From: Candidatus Saccharimonadales bacterium | Lineage (GTDB): Bacteria > Patescibacteriota > Saccharimonadia > Saccharimonadales > Saccharimonadaceae | Reading direction: 5' to 3' | Length of the DNA stretch: 64,000 nucleotides | NCBI GenBank assembly: GCA_035697325.1 | Contig: DASSDB010000002.1 | Span: forward strand, 279,232-343,231 | Shown here: positions 24,800 to 34,184 of the stretch, in pieces | Layout of the letters: each line of letters starts with the position of its first letter | How positions within the stretch are numbered: the stretch's first letter is position 1 | The notes under the pieces: model-generated | Databases searched by the model: none | The model's input: only the letters and a program-made list of their open reading frames with translations | Told to the model about the DNA's origin: nothing | Made by a program: the position numbers and the translations under genes

Positions 24800-25851
24800 C
24801 GCCAGATCTCCTTCTGGTTGATACTTGCAAGTCCGGCAACGGTGATATAGCGGGGGCGAAATTGCTTGTTAGGCTGAGGAAGTTTGCCAAAATCAAGTTT
24901 TTGCCATGGGCTGGCTACACGGGCGGGCATGACGAGTTCGTTCGTGAAATAATCACCGATGCCCGGAACGCTACTTCCTCCGCCGACAATCAGAACTTGT
25001 TCGATCTTGTAGTTTTCGTTGAGCCGCTCGGTATAATAACGAAGCACTTTACGGATTTCGCTGGCGATCCGTTGCAAACTAGGTTCAAGTGCGCTGACGA
25101 TCTTTGCTTGACGAGGACCGGCGCTAAGGCCGTTAAGAACCTTCAGTTGATGGGCATTTTCAAGGGCAACATTAAGTTTTTTGGCTATCTCAAGCGTAAA
25201 CGTATTGCCTCCGACACCAACACCACCGCTGACACGGATAACACCTCCGTCGAATACTGCAATGTCGGTGCTTGCCGGACCGATATCGACGATGAGGGTA
25301 GGCAGATGCCCTTCTTCGGCGGTTTCGATAATCCTTGCTACGGCATTAATGCCTGGCTCGACGACGATAGGGAGTAATCCCGCACTTTTAGCAGCGCTCA
25401 TGCAACTATCGACGAGTACCTTTGGTACCGCCGACATAATCACTGTAAGCTGATCCTTACCTCGTTCGATAATCTCGTAGTCGACATAAAGGGAGCTCAT
25501 AGGCACGGGGATATATTGGTCGACTTCAATTTCAACGGCGTCAGCTAGTGTTTTTTCGGCATTGAGCGGTATGGTGAACGTGCGTGAAAAGCTCTTGGCA
25601 GTAGGAACGCCTACGATAGCATGATGACTTGGCAGCTCGCCGACTATCTTTCCTCGTAGTAATGAAGCAATGTTCTCGCTTAAGTAGTGATCATTAGATT
25701 CAAGAGATTTCTGCACCTTGGCGGGATCGAGGTCTATTGATCCATAGCCAAGAACCAGCCATTTTTTAGGGTCGATTGCCATTACCTTCACCCCTGTTTG
25801 ACTGATATCAAGACCGATTACTGGCTTGTCTTTATAAAATAATGTCGCCAT
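24796..25851 (-). CDS. pilM: PilM actin-like ATPase of the type IV pilus
   Basis: PilM (351 aa) is a cytoplasmic actin-like protein that binds PilN and links the motor ATPases to the inner-membrane complex. Visible are the phosphate-1 segment VIGLDISQTGVKVMAID, LIVDIGPASTDIAVFDGG (phosphate 2) and VLIVGGGSSVPGIGDYF (adenosine motif). The ATG at 25851 is preferred to a GTG at 25857; AGAAGAG lies upstream and TATACT at 25877-25872, giving a short leader. Confidence 0.92.
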   Translation of the reverse strand: MATLFYKDKPVIGLDISQTGVKVMAIDPKKWLVLGYGSIDLDPAKVQKSLESNDHYLSENIASLLRGKIVGELPSHHAIVGVPTAKSFSRTFTIPLNAEKTLADAVEIEVDQYIPVPMSSLYVDYEIIERGKDQLTVIMSAVPKVLVDSCMSAAKSAGLLPIVVEPGINAVARIIETAEEGHLPTLIVDIGPASTDIAVFDGGVIRVSGGVGVGGNTFTLEIAKKLNVALENAHQLKVLNGLSAGPRQAKIVSALEPSLQRIASEIRKVLRYYTERLNENYKIEQVLIVGGGSSVPGIGDYFTNELVMPARVASPWQKLDFGKLPQPNKQFRPRYITVAGLASINQKEIWR

Positions 25852-25907
25852 GCCCACTCTTCTTTAGTCCTAGTATAGCATGAGCGAAATGGTTTGTCGT
25901 CTGCTAC

Positions 25908-27137
25908 CTAGCCTTTAATGCTTTGCGCAAGTCCGGCGATAGGACCCATGACACTCGCTGCAATCAAGCCGACCATACTTCCCATAATAACGATCATAAC
26001 CGGCTCAATGATCGAGCTGAGGCCATCGATGGCGACATCGACCTCTTCTTCGTAGAAGTCAGCCACCTTTACGAGTACCGTATCCGTTTGCCCTGTTTCC
26101 TCACCTACTGCGAGCATTTGGGGAACGATAGCAGGAAAAAGTGTACTTTTTTCAATGACAGAAGAAAGAGTGGCTCCGTTTTTTACTTTTTCGGCGGCAT
26201 CTTTCAGTTCTTTTTCGTACACGACATTGCCGACAGCTCGGGAGGTGACGTCGAGTGCCTCAAGCACAGCAACTCCCGCACCCATTAACGCCGAGAATGT
26301 CCTTGCAAACCGGGCGACACACACCTTGGTCACAATTCCTTTGATGCCTGGAACTTTAAGCACGAGGTGGTGAAGCTGTGACTTACCTTTGGGTGTTTTT
26401 AAGTAGCGAAGCAAAAAGATAACTCCACCAATAGCCGCAGGAAGCAGGATAAACCAATAGTTTGTCATGAACGCGCTGATGCCAAGCATGACCTGGGTAA
26501 GGGCGGGCAATTCCGCATCTGGTCCGCCGAGGTCTTTAAGGAGTTTGCCAATTTGTGGAATAACAAAGAGCATGAGTCCGAAGAACGCAATAATGGTAAT
26601 AACTATTAACACCATCGGGTACGTCATAGCACTTTTTACCTTTTTACGAATAGTAGAAGATTTTTCTTGTTGGAGGGCAAGACGTTTAAGAATTTCATCG
26701 AGAATGCCGGCCGCTTCACCAGCGCGGACCATGTTGACGTAGACGTCGCTGAAAGTATTGGGGTATTTTGCTAGGGCATCGCCAAGTTGTGCTCCGCCCT
26801 GAACATCTACGATGATTGTTGCGAGCACTTTTTTCAGCGCGGCGCTTTCTGTGTGCTGCTCCAGCGAATTAAGTGCCCGAAGCAGAGGAACACCTGCGCC
26901 GACCATAGCGCTCAACTGACGGGTAAACATGACGAGATCATCATTTTTTACTTTGTTTTGGCCGAGAAAATCTCCGAAGCTGAAGCCGCCGATAGTTTTC
27001 TTTATTTCTTTGACGCTAACCGGCTTAAGCCCGTCTTTAGTAAGGCCATTAATAACCGCCGCCCTGTCAGTAGCTTCAAACGTACCGGTGACGGTTTTGT
27101 TCTGCTTGTTTGTAGCGATATAAGAAAAATCAGGCAT
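25908..27137 (-). CDS. pilC: PilC type IV pilus platform protein
   Basis: A 409-residue GspF/PilC family integral membrane protein. Duplicated T2SSF domains are visible (FTRQLSAMVGAGVPLLRALNSLEQHT and FARTFSALMGAGVAVLEALDVTSRA), with membrane segments at about 170-190, 215-240 and 375-400. It anchors pilin polymerisation at the inner membrane. It starts two bases after the PilB stop. Confidence 0.94.
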   Translation of the reverse strand: MPDFSYIATNKQNKTVTGTFEATDRAAVINGLTKDGLKPVSVKEIKKTIGGFSFGDFLGQNKVKNDDLVMFTRQLSAMVGAGVPLLRALNSLEQHTESAALKKVLATIIVDVQGGAQLGDALAKYPNTFSDVYVNMVRAGEAAGILDEILKRLALQQEKSSTIRKKVKSAMTYPMVLIVITIIAFFGLMLFVIPQIGKLLKDLGGPDAELPALTQVMLGISAFMTNYWFILLPAAIGGVIFLLRYLKTPKGKSQLHHLVLKVPGIKGIVTKVCVARFARTFSALMGAGVAVLEALDVTSRAVGNVVYEKELKDAAEKVKNGATLSSVIEKSTLFPAIVPQMLAVGEETGQTDTVLVKVADFYEEEVDVAIDGLSSIIEPVMIVIMGSMVGLIAASVMGPIAGLAQSIKG

Positions 27138-27139
27138 GG

Positions 27140-28918
27140 CTATTCTTTTGTTACTCTTAAGACTTCTTCGATCGCTGTTTCACCTCGGATGGCTTTTATG
27201 AGGCCATCAGTTTGCATCGTTGACATCCCTTCGCTTATGGCCTGAACTTGAATATCGGCGCTTGTCGCGTTGCTCATGATTAATTTCTGAACAGGGTTGC
27301 TGACGCCCAGTACCTCGTAAATACCGATACGGCCGCGATAGCCCGTATGGTTACATTCTTCGCAGCCATCAGGCGACGCTCTCCAAAGAGTTGTAATTGT
27401 AGTTGTGCTGGTGCCTGCCGGTAAACCTTCACCAATACGCTGCTTGATAGCTTCGGCTTCAAGATTGTGGATATAGCTAAAGTCTTGGTCTTTTCGCAGG
27501 TTAAAGAGGTGAATAATAGCCGCGGCTTCCTCGGTATTGGGGTTATATGATTTTCGACAATTTGTGCAAAGTTTGCGCACAAGGCGCTGACCAACCACAG
27601 CTTTCACGGTGCTCGCAATTAAGAATGGCTCGATGCCCATATCGAGAAGGCGAGGGAGCGAGGTGGCGGCGTTATTTGTGTGCAATGTACTGAACACCAA
27701 GTGTCCGGTGAGGGCTGCCTGAATACCAAGATCGGCGGTTTCTCGGTCTCGAATCTCACCTACCATGATGATGTTGGGGTCTTGACGGAGCAAGGCGCGA
27801 AGCCCGCCGGCAAATGTCATGCCAGCCTTTACATTAGTTTGCGTTTGGTTGACGCCCGGAATTCGATACTCCACAGGATCCTCAATGGTGGAAATGTTAA
27901 CGTTTGGCGTGTTAAGCATGGTAAGGATGCTGAAAAGGCTGGTTGATTTACCTGAACCAGTCGGTCCGGTAATAAGGATCATGCCATTGGGTTCGGTAAT
28001 AGCCGACATAATCACCTCAAGCGAATGGCCCCAATAGCCAAGATCTTGTAAGCTGACAGCTTGGTTGGACTCGTCTAAAATACGCATGACCACTTTTTCT
28101 CCGTCGACTACCGGAAGCGTGCTGACACGAAGCGCATATTGTTTACCGGCTACACGTATCTTAAAACGACCATCTTGAGGAACGCGGCGTTCGTCAATCT
28201 TTAGATTCGAGAGAATCTTTACACGGCTGATGAGTGCGTTCATCACATTGCGTGGCAAGCGGTTGACTTCTTTTAAAACACCGTCGATACGGTAACGGAC
28301 TTGCACATAATCTTCGCGTGGTTCGATGTGAACGTCGCTGGCATTGGAGCGGATGGCGTATTCAAGGAGTAGATTGACAGTCTGAGCGATTGGCGAATCT
28401 TCAGAGACGTCGCTTTCGGAAACAACTTGAGCCTCACCATTATCTTCGCGCTGCACATCGATAACCTGGTTGAGTTCTTTTGTGACGTCGCCGCGATAAT
28501 TTTCAAGGCAAGCAAGGATGTTGCTACGCGTGGCAATGTAGAGTTTTATACTTTCGCCGATTTGCTTTTGGATAAAGTTGAAGGCCTGAACGTCGTCTGG
28601 GTCGTCCATGGCGAGGTGCATAAGGCCCTCTGGGTCGACTTTGAAGAGAACGGCATTGTATTGACGGGCGATACGCTCAGGGATTTTATTGAGGGCCTCG
28701 GGGTCAATGCTTGAAGGATCGATCTCGATGAATGGGATGCCGGCATAATTGGCATATGTTTTAGTGAGAGTTACCTCGTCCATCAACTTGTTTTGAACGA
28801 CAAGCGATTGTAACGAGCGTCTTGAACGGATACCCTCTTCTCTCAGAGAATTAATCTGATCTATGGCAACGCCATAATCGGCAAGCAGTTTTTCTACTAT
28901 AGCATCAGAAATACGCAT
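27140..28918 (-). CDS. pilB: PilB type IV pilus extension ATPase
   Basis: GspE/PilB family hexameric ATPase (592 aa) powering pilus assembly. An MshEN-like N-terminal domain is followed by the motor domain with Walker A GPTGSGKSTS, Asp box IEDPVEYRIPG, Walker B NIIMVGEIRDRETADLGIQAALTGH, His box STLHTN, and a tetracysteine zinc site (KLCTNC...CEEC). It heads the operon pilB-C-M-N-O. No retraction ATPase pilT is seen in this window. Confidence 0.95.
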   Translation of the reverse strand: MRISDAIVEKLLADYGVAIDQINSLREEGIRSRRSLQSLVVQNKLMDEVTLTKTYANYAGIPFIEIDPSSIDPEALNKIPERIARQYNAVLFKVDPEGLMHLAMDDPDDVQAFNFIQKQIGESIKLYIATRSNILACLENYRGDVTKELNQVIDVQREDNGEAQVVSESDVSEDSPIAQTVNLLLEYAIRSNASDVHIEPREDYVQVRYRIDGVLKEVNRLPRNVMNALISRVKILSNLKIDERRVPQDGRFKIRVAGKQYALRVSTLPVVDGEKVVMRILDESNQAVSLQDLGYWGHSLEVIMSAITEPNGMILITGPTGSGKSTSLFSILTMLNTPNVNISTIEDPVEYRIPGVNQTQTNVKAGMTFAGGLRALLRQDPNIIMVGEIRDRETADLGIQAALTGHLVFSTLHTNNAATSLPRLLDMGIEPFLIASTVKAVVGQRLVRKLCTNCRKSYNPNTEEAAAIIHLFNLRKDQDFSYIHNLEAEAIKQRIGEGLPAGTSTTTITTLWRASPDGCEECNHTGYRGRIGIYEVLGVSNPVQKLIMSNATSADIQVQAISEGMSTMQTDGLIKAIRGETAIEEVLRVTKE

Positions 28919-28997
28919 ATCGCTTATGTCTATTGTAAGTCAAAATGTCCAAGAATTACAGCCGTCTGGCAGACGATAAGAAAACAAGAGGGATATA

Positions 28998-29026
28998 TTG
29001 TAAACTAGTACATTTTATGGTATAAT
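28998..29026 (+). promoter_or_regulatory. Promoter of GC-rich unit E
   Basis: TTGTAA at 28998-29003, 17 bases, TATAAT at 29021-29026. It gives a leader of about 53 bases to the ATG at 29086. Confidence 0.75.
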
Positions 29027-29085
29027 TTAGTTAACTTCGATTTTGGTATTGTTGTCGATCTTACTAGAGACAAAGGATAAATCAC

Positions 29086-29676
29086 ATGCGTATGATGCGA
29101 GTTTTGTGCGGCCTACTAGTGCTGGTGGCTGCGGTTGCTTGTGGGATCCCGGACATGACCTCGGCCAAGTCGGTTGTACCATCAACCCCCTCTATTTCGG
29201 CACCGGCCGAATCGGGGGGTCCGGTGACCTACTTCTATGGGCTGGGGTTGCACCTTGGCTCATCGTGGATTCAGGTCAAGGAAGAGATGGACCTGTCGCG
29301 TGCCGTGGTGGTAGATGCGAAATGCACCCAGCAGCCGCAACCTTCCTGCCTCGGTTTCGTGGTCGCTCCCATCGAGAGTGACCCGTCGGTTCGCTCGGAC
29401 CTCCGCCTGGAAAATGGATGTTGGTCCAACGCCGTCATCGACGATCGCTACTACGGATTTCCCGAGCGTGTCGGGACCCTGATGGTGGGTGGCCAGCCGG
29501 TAGAATACTACAAGTACCACCTGTGCAGCCGCGAAACGGGCCAGCAGGGCAGCGAAATCATGCACATGTGGAAAGCCGTTGCCAAAGGAGTGGTTGTGTA
29601 CGACCTCAACCTGGACGGTAAGCAGCCCACCCCTGGCCTGGAGTCGCTTCTGGCCGGAGTGACATGGCGGTCCTAA
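29086..29676 (+). CDS. GC-rich unit E: putative lipoprotein
   Basis: A 196-residue protein with a lipoprotein signal (MRMMRVLCGLLVLVAAVAC, lipobox LVAAVAC then Gly) followed by a Ser/Pro-rich linker and a beta-rich domain with four further Cys (CTQQPQPSC, GCW, LC), suggesting disulphides outside the membrane. I do not recognise the family. Codon use is strongly G/C and unlike the neighbours. AAAGGA lies eight bases before the ATG. The 3' hairpin at 29689-29739 abuts the tsaE -10 box. Confidence 0.75.
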   Translation: MRMMRVLCGLLVLVAAVACGIPDMTSAKSVVPSTPSISAPAESGGPVTYFYGLGLHLGSSWIQVKEEMDLSRAVVVDAKCTQQPQPSCLGFVVAPIESDPSVRSDLRLENGCWSNAVIDDRYYGFPERVGTLMVGGQPVEYYKYHLCSRETGQQGSEIMHMWKAVAKGVVVYDLNLDGKQPTPGLESLLAGVTWRS

Positions 29677-29688
29677 CAATGTCAACCG

Positions 29689-29742
29689 AAGTACGCTCCG
29701 GACACCTCCTCTTATAGGGATGGTGGCCGGAGCTTACTTTTT
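29689..29742 (+). terminator. Terminator of unit E, abutting the tsaE promoter
   Basis: Two 18-base arms (29689-29706 and 29722-29739) pair at 16 positions and are followed by five T residues (29738-29742). The tsaE -10 box starts two bases later. Confidence 0.8.
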
Positions 29743-29757
29743 GTATAATGTATCGTA

Positions 29758-30213
29758 ATGACCATAGAGGTAGTGAACGAAGTAGCTATGAAAGCACTCG
29801 GCAAAAAGCTTGGCGCCCTTTTAAAGGGCGGCGAAATTATTGAGCTTGTTGGTGACGTAGGGGCGGGAAAGACGACGCTTGTAAAGGGTGTTGCCACAGG
29901 ACTTCTGATTGATGAAGATATTCAAAGCCCTAGCTTCACAATTAGTCGGGTATACAATGCACGTGATGGCCTTACTCTGGCCCATTACGATTTCTATCGC
30001 TTGCATGATGCCGGTATTATGGCGGATGAACTTCACGAAACGGTGCACGATGTAAAAACTATCACCATTATTGAGTGGGCGGATGTTGTGGATGGTGTGC
30101 TGCCAGAAAATCGTATTACTATTCATATCACCTCACCATCAGAAGAATTACGTTCACTTGAAATGCATGCAAAAGATAAAGAGAATCAAGCGCTTCTGGA
30201 GAAACTTGCATGA
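29758..30213 (+). CDS. tsaE: tRNA threonylcarbamoyladenosine biosynthesis ATPase TsaE
   Basis: P-loop ATPase (151 aa) that works with TsaB/TsaD to make t6A37 in ANN-decoding tRNAs. Walker A GDVGAGKTTLVKG, switch-like SPSFTISRVYN, and HYDFYRLHDAG are family signatures; EWAD follows. ATG 29758 lies eight bases after TATAAT (29744-29749). Its end overlaps tsaB by four bases. Confidence 0.95.
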   Translation: MTIEVVNEVAMKALGKKLGALLKGGEIIELVGDVGAGKTTLVKGVATGLLIDEDIQSPSFTISRVYNARDGLTLAHYDFYRLHDAGIMADELHETVHDVKTITIIEWADVVDGVLPENRITIHITSPSEELRSLEMHAKDKENQALLEKLA

Positions 30214-30596
30214 TTCTTTTACTTGATACATCAACGCCTGTATGTAAACTGACATTGGTCGATGGAACATGGCGTTATTACGACGAATGGCAGGCGGATA
30301 GGGAACTTGCAAGAAAGCTACTCGCGTATCTTCGAGATCAGCTTGAAAAAAATGGCAAGTCTTGGGGAGACATTTCGGGTATCGGTGCTTCTAGGGGTCC
30401 AGGTAGTTTTACGGGTCTGCGCATAGGACTCACTGTTCTAAATACGATTGCCGATGCAGAGAAAATTCCGATCGTTGGAGCCGAAGGTGAGGATTGGAAG
30501 GTAGCCGCTTTAGAAAAATTAAAATCCGGAAAAGGTGATACGATCGTACTCCCACTCTACGGCAGCGAAGCTCATATCACAAAACCGCGCAAATAA
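30210..30596 (+). CDS. tsaB: Short TsaB-like t6A scaffold protein
   Basis: TsaB (128 aa) keeps only the first ASKHA half: MILLLDTSTPVCKLTLVD and the signature GIGASRGPGSFTGLRIGLTVLNTIA. E. coli TsaB is about 230 aa, so the C-terminal lobe is largely missing. The reduced form retains the TsaD-dimerisation face. It is coupled to tsaE by an ATGA overlap. tsaD is not in the window. Confidence 0.88.
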   Translation: MILLLDTSTPVCKLTLVDGTWRYYDEWQADRELARKLLAYLRDQLEKNGKSWGDISGIGASRGPGSFTGLRIGLTVLNTIADAEKIPIVGAEGEDWKVAALEKLKSGKGDTIVLPLYGSEAHITKPRK

Positions 30597-30764
30597 TCTT
30601 GCGAATATATAGTAAAAAGAGCTACAATGAACGTAGTCTACTATTTGATAGACCCTGATGAAACTTTTTTGAAACTTCCGGTTTGCCCTACAACCTAGTT
30701 ATTGATTACTTAAACAAAAATACATAGCGAGACTTAAAGGGTTACCCGTGAGAAAGGAATAACC

Positions 30765-32255
30765 ATGATAGAGGGAATAATTGCCGCAGTACTTGGGGTG
30801 GTTTTTGGCGTTGGAGGAACGGTCGTATACGAGAGGCGCCGTGTTGCCAACGGCAAGGCTACTATTGAGAAGGAATTGGCTAAGGCTAAAGCAAAGGCAG
30901 GCGACATCGTCTTAAAAGCAAAAGACGAGGCTGTGACGCTTGAAAATGAGCGCCGAAAAGAATGGAAAAAAACTGAAAATCGTTTAGCCGAGCGCGAAAC
31001 GAACTTAGACAAGAAGCTCGATGAACTCGACAAGCGTGCTGAAAAGCTTCGTAAAGGTGAAGATGAAGTTGAAGAATTAAAGTCTGAAATTCGTCAGATC
31101 CGCGCCAAACAGCAAGAAAAACTTGAAAAAATTGCTGGTTTAAAAAAGTCAGAAGCAGCCGATAAATTGATGCATATGACCGAACGCGATATCAAACACG
31201 ACCTCGTGGGTTTGGTAAGCAAATTACAGCACGATGCCATGGAAGATGCCGAAGAACGTGCACAGACTATCTTAGTAAGTGCCATGGAGCGTATGTCGAG
31301 TGAGGTGACGGCTGAGCGCACCGTAACAGCGATCAAGCTCACCGATGATGAGATGAAAGGCCGCATTATTGGTAAAGAAGGCCGCAATATTCAGGCCCTA
31401 CAACGTGCAACGGGTGTTGATATTCTTGTTGATGATACTCCAGGTATGATCGTGCTTTCGAGCTTTGACCCAGTGCGTCGTCAGGTTGCACGCTTAGCTG
31501 TTGAGATGCTCATGAAGGATGGTCGCATTCACCCCGGCCGTATTGAAGAAGTCGTTGAAAAAGCTGAGAAGCAGATTGAAAAAGAGATTGTTCGCGCCGG
31601 AGAAGATGCTGCGCGTGAAGTCGGTGTGGCAGGTATTCCAAAAGAAATGCTTCGTTTGCTCGGTGAACTGAAATTCCGTACGAGTTATGGACAAAACGTC
31701 TTGCTCCATAGTACTGAAATGGCGCATATGGCAGGTATGATCGCCGAAGAAATCGGCGCCGACGTTCGTATTACTAAGATTGCTACCTTGCTTCACGATG
31801 TCGGTAAAGCGATAACGCACAAGATTGAAGGCAAGCACCACCATATTGGTGCCGAGCTGGCACGCAAAGCTGGTATGGATGAGCGAATTGTTCATGCTAT
31901 TGAAGCTCATCACGACGATATTGAGGCGACGACGCCAGAGGCACTTGTCGTGCGGGTGTGTGATGCGCTTTCAGCTGCTCGCCCAGGTGCACGTAATATT
32001 AGCGCTGAAAACTTCGTCGAGCGTATGCGTGATCTTGAAAACGTAGCAACCAGTTTCTCTGGTATCGACAAGGCGTATGCAATTAGTGCTGGCCGTGAAA
32101 TTCGTGTTATTGTGAGTCCTAAGGATGTTGATGATCTTTCCGCAATCAAGCTGGCTCGCGACATCGCCACGAAGATTGAAAGCACTATGCAATATCCAGG
32201 CACAATAAAAGTAAATGTCATACGGGAGACACGCGCTATCGAGTTCGCTAAGTAG
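30765..32255 (+). CDS. rny: Ribonuclease Y
   Basis: Membrane-anchored endoribonuclease (496 aa) initiating mRNA decay. An N-terminal membrane helix (IIAAVLGVVFGVGGTVVY) is followed by a long charged coiled coil, a KH domain (MKGRIIGKEGRNIQALQRATGVDILVDD), and an HD domain (LLHDVGKAITHKIEGKHHHIGAELARK). The leader from the TACAAT near 30625 is about 130 bases, long for this genome, and could carry autoregulatory sites. Confidence 0.96.
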   Translation: MIEGIIAAVLGVVFGVGGTVVYERRRVANGKATIEKELAKAKAKAGDIVLKAKDEAVTLENERRKEWKKTENRLAERETNLDKKLDELDKRAEKLRKGEDEVEELKSEIRQIRAKQQEKLEKIAGLKKSEAADKLMHMTERDIKHDLVGLVSKLQHDAMEDAEERAQTILVSAMERMSSEVTAERTVTAIKLTDDEMKGRIIGKEGRNIQALQRATGVDILVDDTPGMIVLSSFDPVRRQVARLAVEMLMKDGRIHPGRIEEVVEKAEKQIEKEIVRAGEDAAREVGVAGIPKEMLRLLGELKFRTSYGQNVLLHSTEMAHMAGMIAEEIGADVRITKIATLLHDVGKAITHKIEGKHHHIGAELARKAGMDERIVHAIEAHHDDIEATTPEALVVRVCDALSAARPGARNISAENFVERMRDLENVATSFSGIDKAYAISAGREIRVIVSPKDVDDLSAIKLARDIATKIESTMQYPGTIKVNVIRETRAIEFAK

Positions 32256-32260
32256 GTGGG

Positions 32261-32758
32261 ATGCGGCTATTCAAAAAGAAAAAGACATACGAATCATTTA
32301 TAGCATGGTCTAAAACCCTTGACCGGCGCGTTTCGAGTGCGGCGATGATCTTGGAAAATAGTGCGGGGCAGGTGCTGATTGTAAAAGCGGGCTATAAATC
32401 GTACTGGACATTCCCGGGAGGCATTATCGACGCCGGCGAAACACCCAAAGAAGCGGCGATCCGTGAAGTATTTGAAGAAGTAGGGATTACGGTGGATCCC
32501 TCAACTGTCGACTTTGTTGCGGTTGTAAATCGCAAAAGTAATCTTGCTCAAACCTACCAATTTATATTCAAGACAACTCTGACAAAAACTATGCTTGAGC
32601 ATCTTGTGTTGCAAGCCTCCGAGCTCGAAGACTATGCGCTCATAACTAAAGCGGATGTAACGCGAGAGAACCGGCCATACGGTAAAGTGATCCACACCTG
32701 GGCGACAGGAGCTATTGGGTATGTTGAGCAGTTGTTTGATCGTCGGACGGACGGCTAG
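32261..32758 (+). CDS. NUDIX hydrolase
   Basis: A 165-residue pyrophosphohydrolase with a complete Nudix box GGIIDAGETPKEAAIREVFEEVGI (about residues 50-72). Substrate unknown; families cleave X-linked nucleoside diphosphates. It begins five bases after the rny stop with AGGTGGG directly upstream, so it is in the rny operon. Its last 47 bases overlap the convergent MFS gene. Confidence 0.9.
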   Translation: MRLFKKKKTYESFIAWSKTLDRRVSSAAMILENSAGQVLIVKAGYKSYWTFPGGIIDAGETPKEAAIREVFEEVGITVDPSTVDFVAVVNRKSNLAQTYQFIFKTTLTKTMLEHLVLQASELEDYALITKADVTRENRPYGKVIHTWATGAIGYVEQLFDRRTDG

Positions 32759-34112
32759 CAACGAGGGAGTTTTTGATTCCAAAGAAAGAGATGATACCGC
32801 CAGTAAAAAGAAGTGCAGCGGTAAAAATAAGCCCGGCATGAAACCCTTGTACATTCAGTGATGTGCCGACGATAACACCAATAGTAGCAATTGCAACTAG
32901 CCCGGCAATCCTCGAAACAGCATTGTTAATCGCCGAGCCAATCCCCGACTGACGACTGCTAATCGAGCCCAAAATTGCAGAAGTAAGTGGGGCAACGGTA
33001 ATCGAGAGCCCTAGCCCGAAGCCAAGAATACCGGGAAGAAGATCGGTCCAGTAATTAACGGTGTTATCTGCCATCAACATGAGGAGGAAGCCGATACCGG
33101 CGACTATTGGCCCCACCGACATAAAAAATCGCGGCCCATACTTCCCTGCCAGGCCGCCAAAGTACGATGAAAGCGTAAACATAAGAACCGTCACAGGGAG
33201 AAATGTCAGCCCTGCGGCCAGCGCAGAGTATCCTGCTATCTGCTGGATAAATATCGTCACAATAAAAGTGGATAATGACAGTCCGCCATAAATAAATACT
33301 GTTGCAATGTTGCCGGCGGCAAAGTTGCGATTATTAAATAGTGATAAGGGAAGCATAGGATGGGGAGTTCGTTTTTCATACCAGAGGAAGCTCACGAAAG
33401 AAATGATGCCGATGATCAATGAGCTATCAATGAGTGGATGAAACCAGCCTAGGTTTGGCTGCTCGATAAGCGCATAGGTAATTCCGCCCAGTCCTATCGC
33501 ACAAAGTAAGGCGCCGATTCCATCAACCCTCGTATTTTCATTTGCCTCACCCACAGGCTTTAGCGACCGTATGAGCCAGAGTGTTACAAGGATAGGAAGA
33601 ATATTTATAGCAAAAATAAGCCGCCAAGAGGCAATATCAATTAAGAAGCCGCCAAGGAGTGGGCCCATTACTGAGGCAACAACCGTCCAGGAAGTCCAGA
33701 TACCGATTGCTTTTCCTTGCTTTGATCCGCTAAACGACGACACAATAAGGGCAAGCGAACTCGGAACAAGTAATGCGCCAGCCGCTCCTTGGATGCCGCG
33801 ACCGATGATAAGAAATAGCTCGTTAGGTGCGACTGCACACAATACGGAAGCCGCGCCAAAGCCAATAAGGCCAAAAACCAGGATCCGTACGCGGCCAAAG
33901 ATATCTGAAAGTGATCCCGCTATCAACATTAACGATCCGAGGGTAAGTAGGTAAGCATTTACGATCCACTGCTGAGCCACCAGTCCCCCACCTAATTCGC
34001 GGACGATGGCCGGCAAGGCAACATTCACGACGAACCCATCTAGGAATGAAATAAAAGACGCAAGAATACTCACAATAAGGACGAGCCGTTGCTGCGGAGA
34101 GAAGCTTTTCAT
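32712..34112 (-). CDS. MFS drug exporter (DHA2-like)
   Basis: A 466-residue major facilitator with about 12-14 membrane helices. Family motifs include SFLDGFVVNVALPAI (motif D1-like) and GRVRILVFGLIGFGAASVLCA (motif A region), with the antiporter-type GPLLGGFLIDIASWRLIFAINI (motif C). Such proteins export drugs or metabolites with proton motive force. ATG 34112 lies six bases from TATACT (34124-34119), the leaderless pattern. Confidence 0.9.
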   Translation of the reverse strand: MKSFSPQQRLVLIVSILASFISFLDGFVVNVALPAIVRELGGGLVAQQWIVNAYLLTLGSLMLIAGSLSDIFGRVRILVFGLIGFGAASVLCAVAPNELFLIIGRGIQGAAGALLVPSSLALIVSSFSGSKQGKAIGIWTSWTVVASVMGPLLGGFLIDIASWRLIFAINILPILVTLWLIRSLKPVGEANENTRVDGIGALLCAIGLGGITYALIEQPNLGWFHPLIDSSLIIGIISFVSFLWYEKRTPHPMLPLSLFNNRNFAAGNIATVFIYGGLSLSTFIVTIFIQQIAGYSALAAGLTFLPVTVLMFTLSSYFGGLAGKYGPRFFMSVGPIVAGIGFLLMLMADNTVNYWTDLLPGILGFGLGLSITVAPLTSAILGSISSRQSGIGSAINNAVSRIAGLVAIATIGVIVGTSLNVQGFHAGLIFTAALLFTGGIISFFGIKNSLVASRPSDDQTTAQHTQ

Positions 34113-34145
34113 ATACGTAGTATAGCATTATGAGAATATGAAAAG

Positions 34146-34179
34146 GCCCTAGGTGTCTCTGTGGATAGACGCCTAGGGC
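34146..34179 (-). terminator. 13-bp hairpin after unit F
   Basis: GCCCTAGGTGTCT (34146-34158) pairs with AGACGCCTAGGGC (34167-34179) except at one position; on the minus strand it is followed by four T residues. Confidence 0.65.
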
Positions 34180-34184
34180 TGCCG

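Noticed and set aside
24796-25857. GTG 25857 as start of pilM
   Set aside because: ATG 25851 has better spacing to AGAAGAG and gives the conserved PilM start; the two extra residues add nothing.
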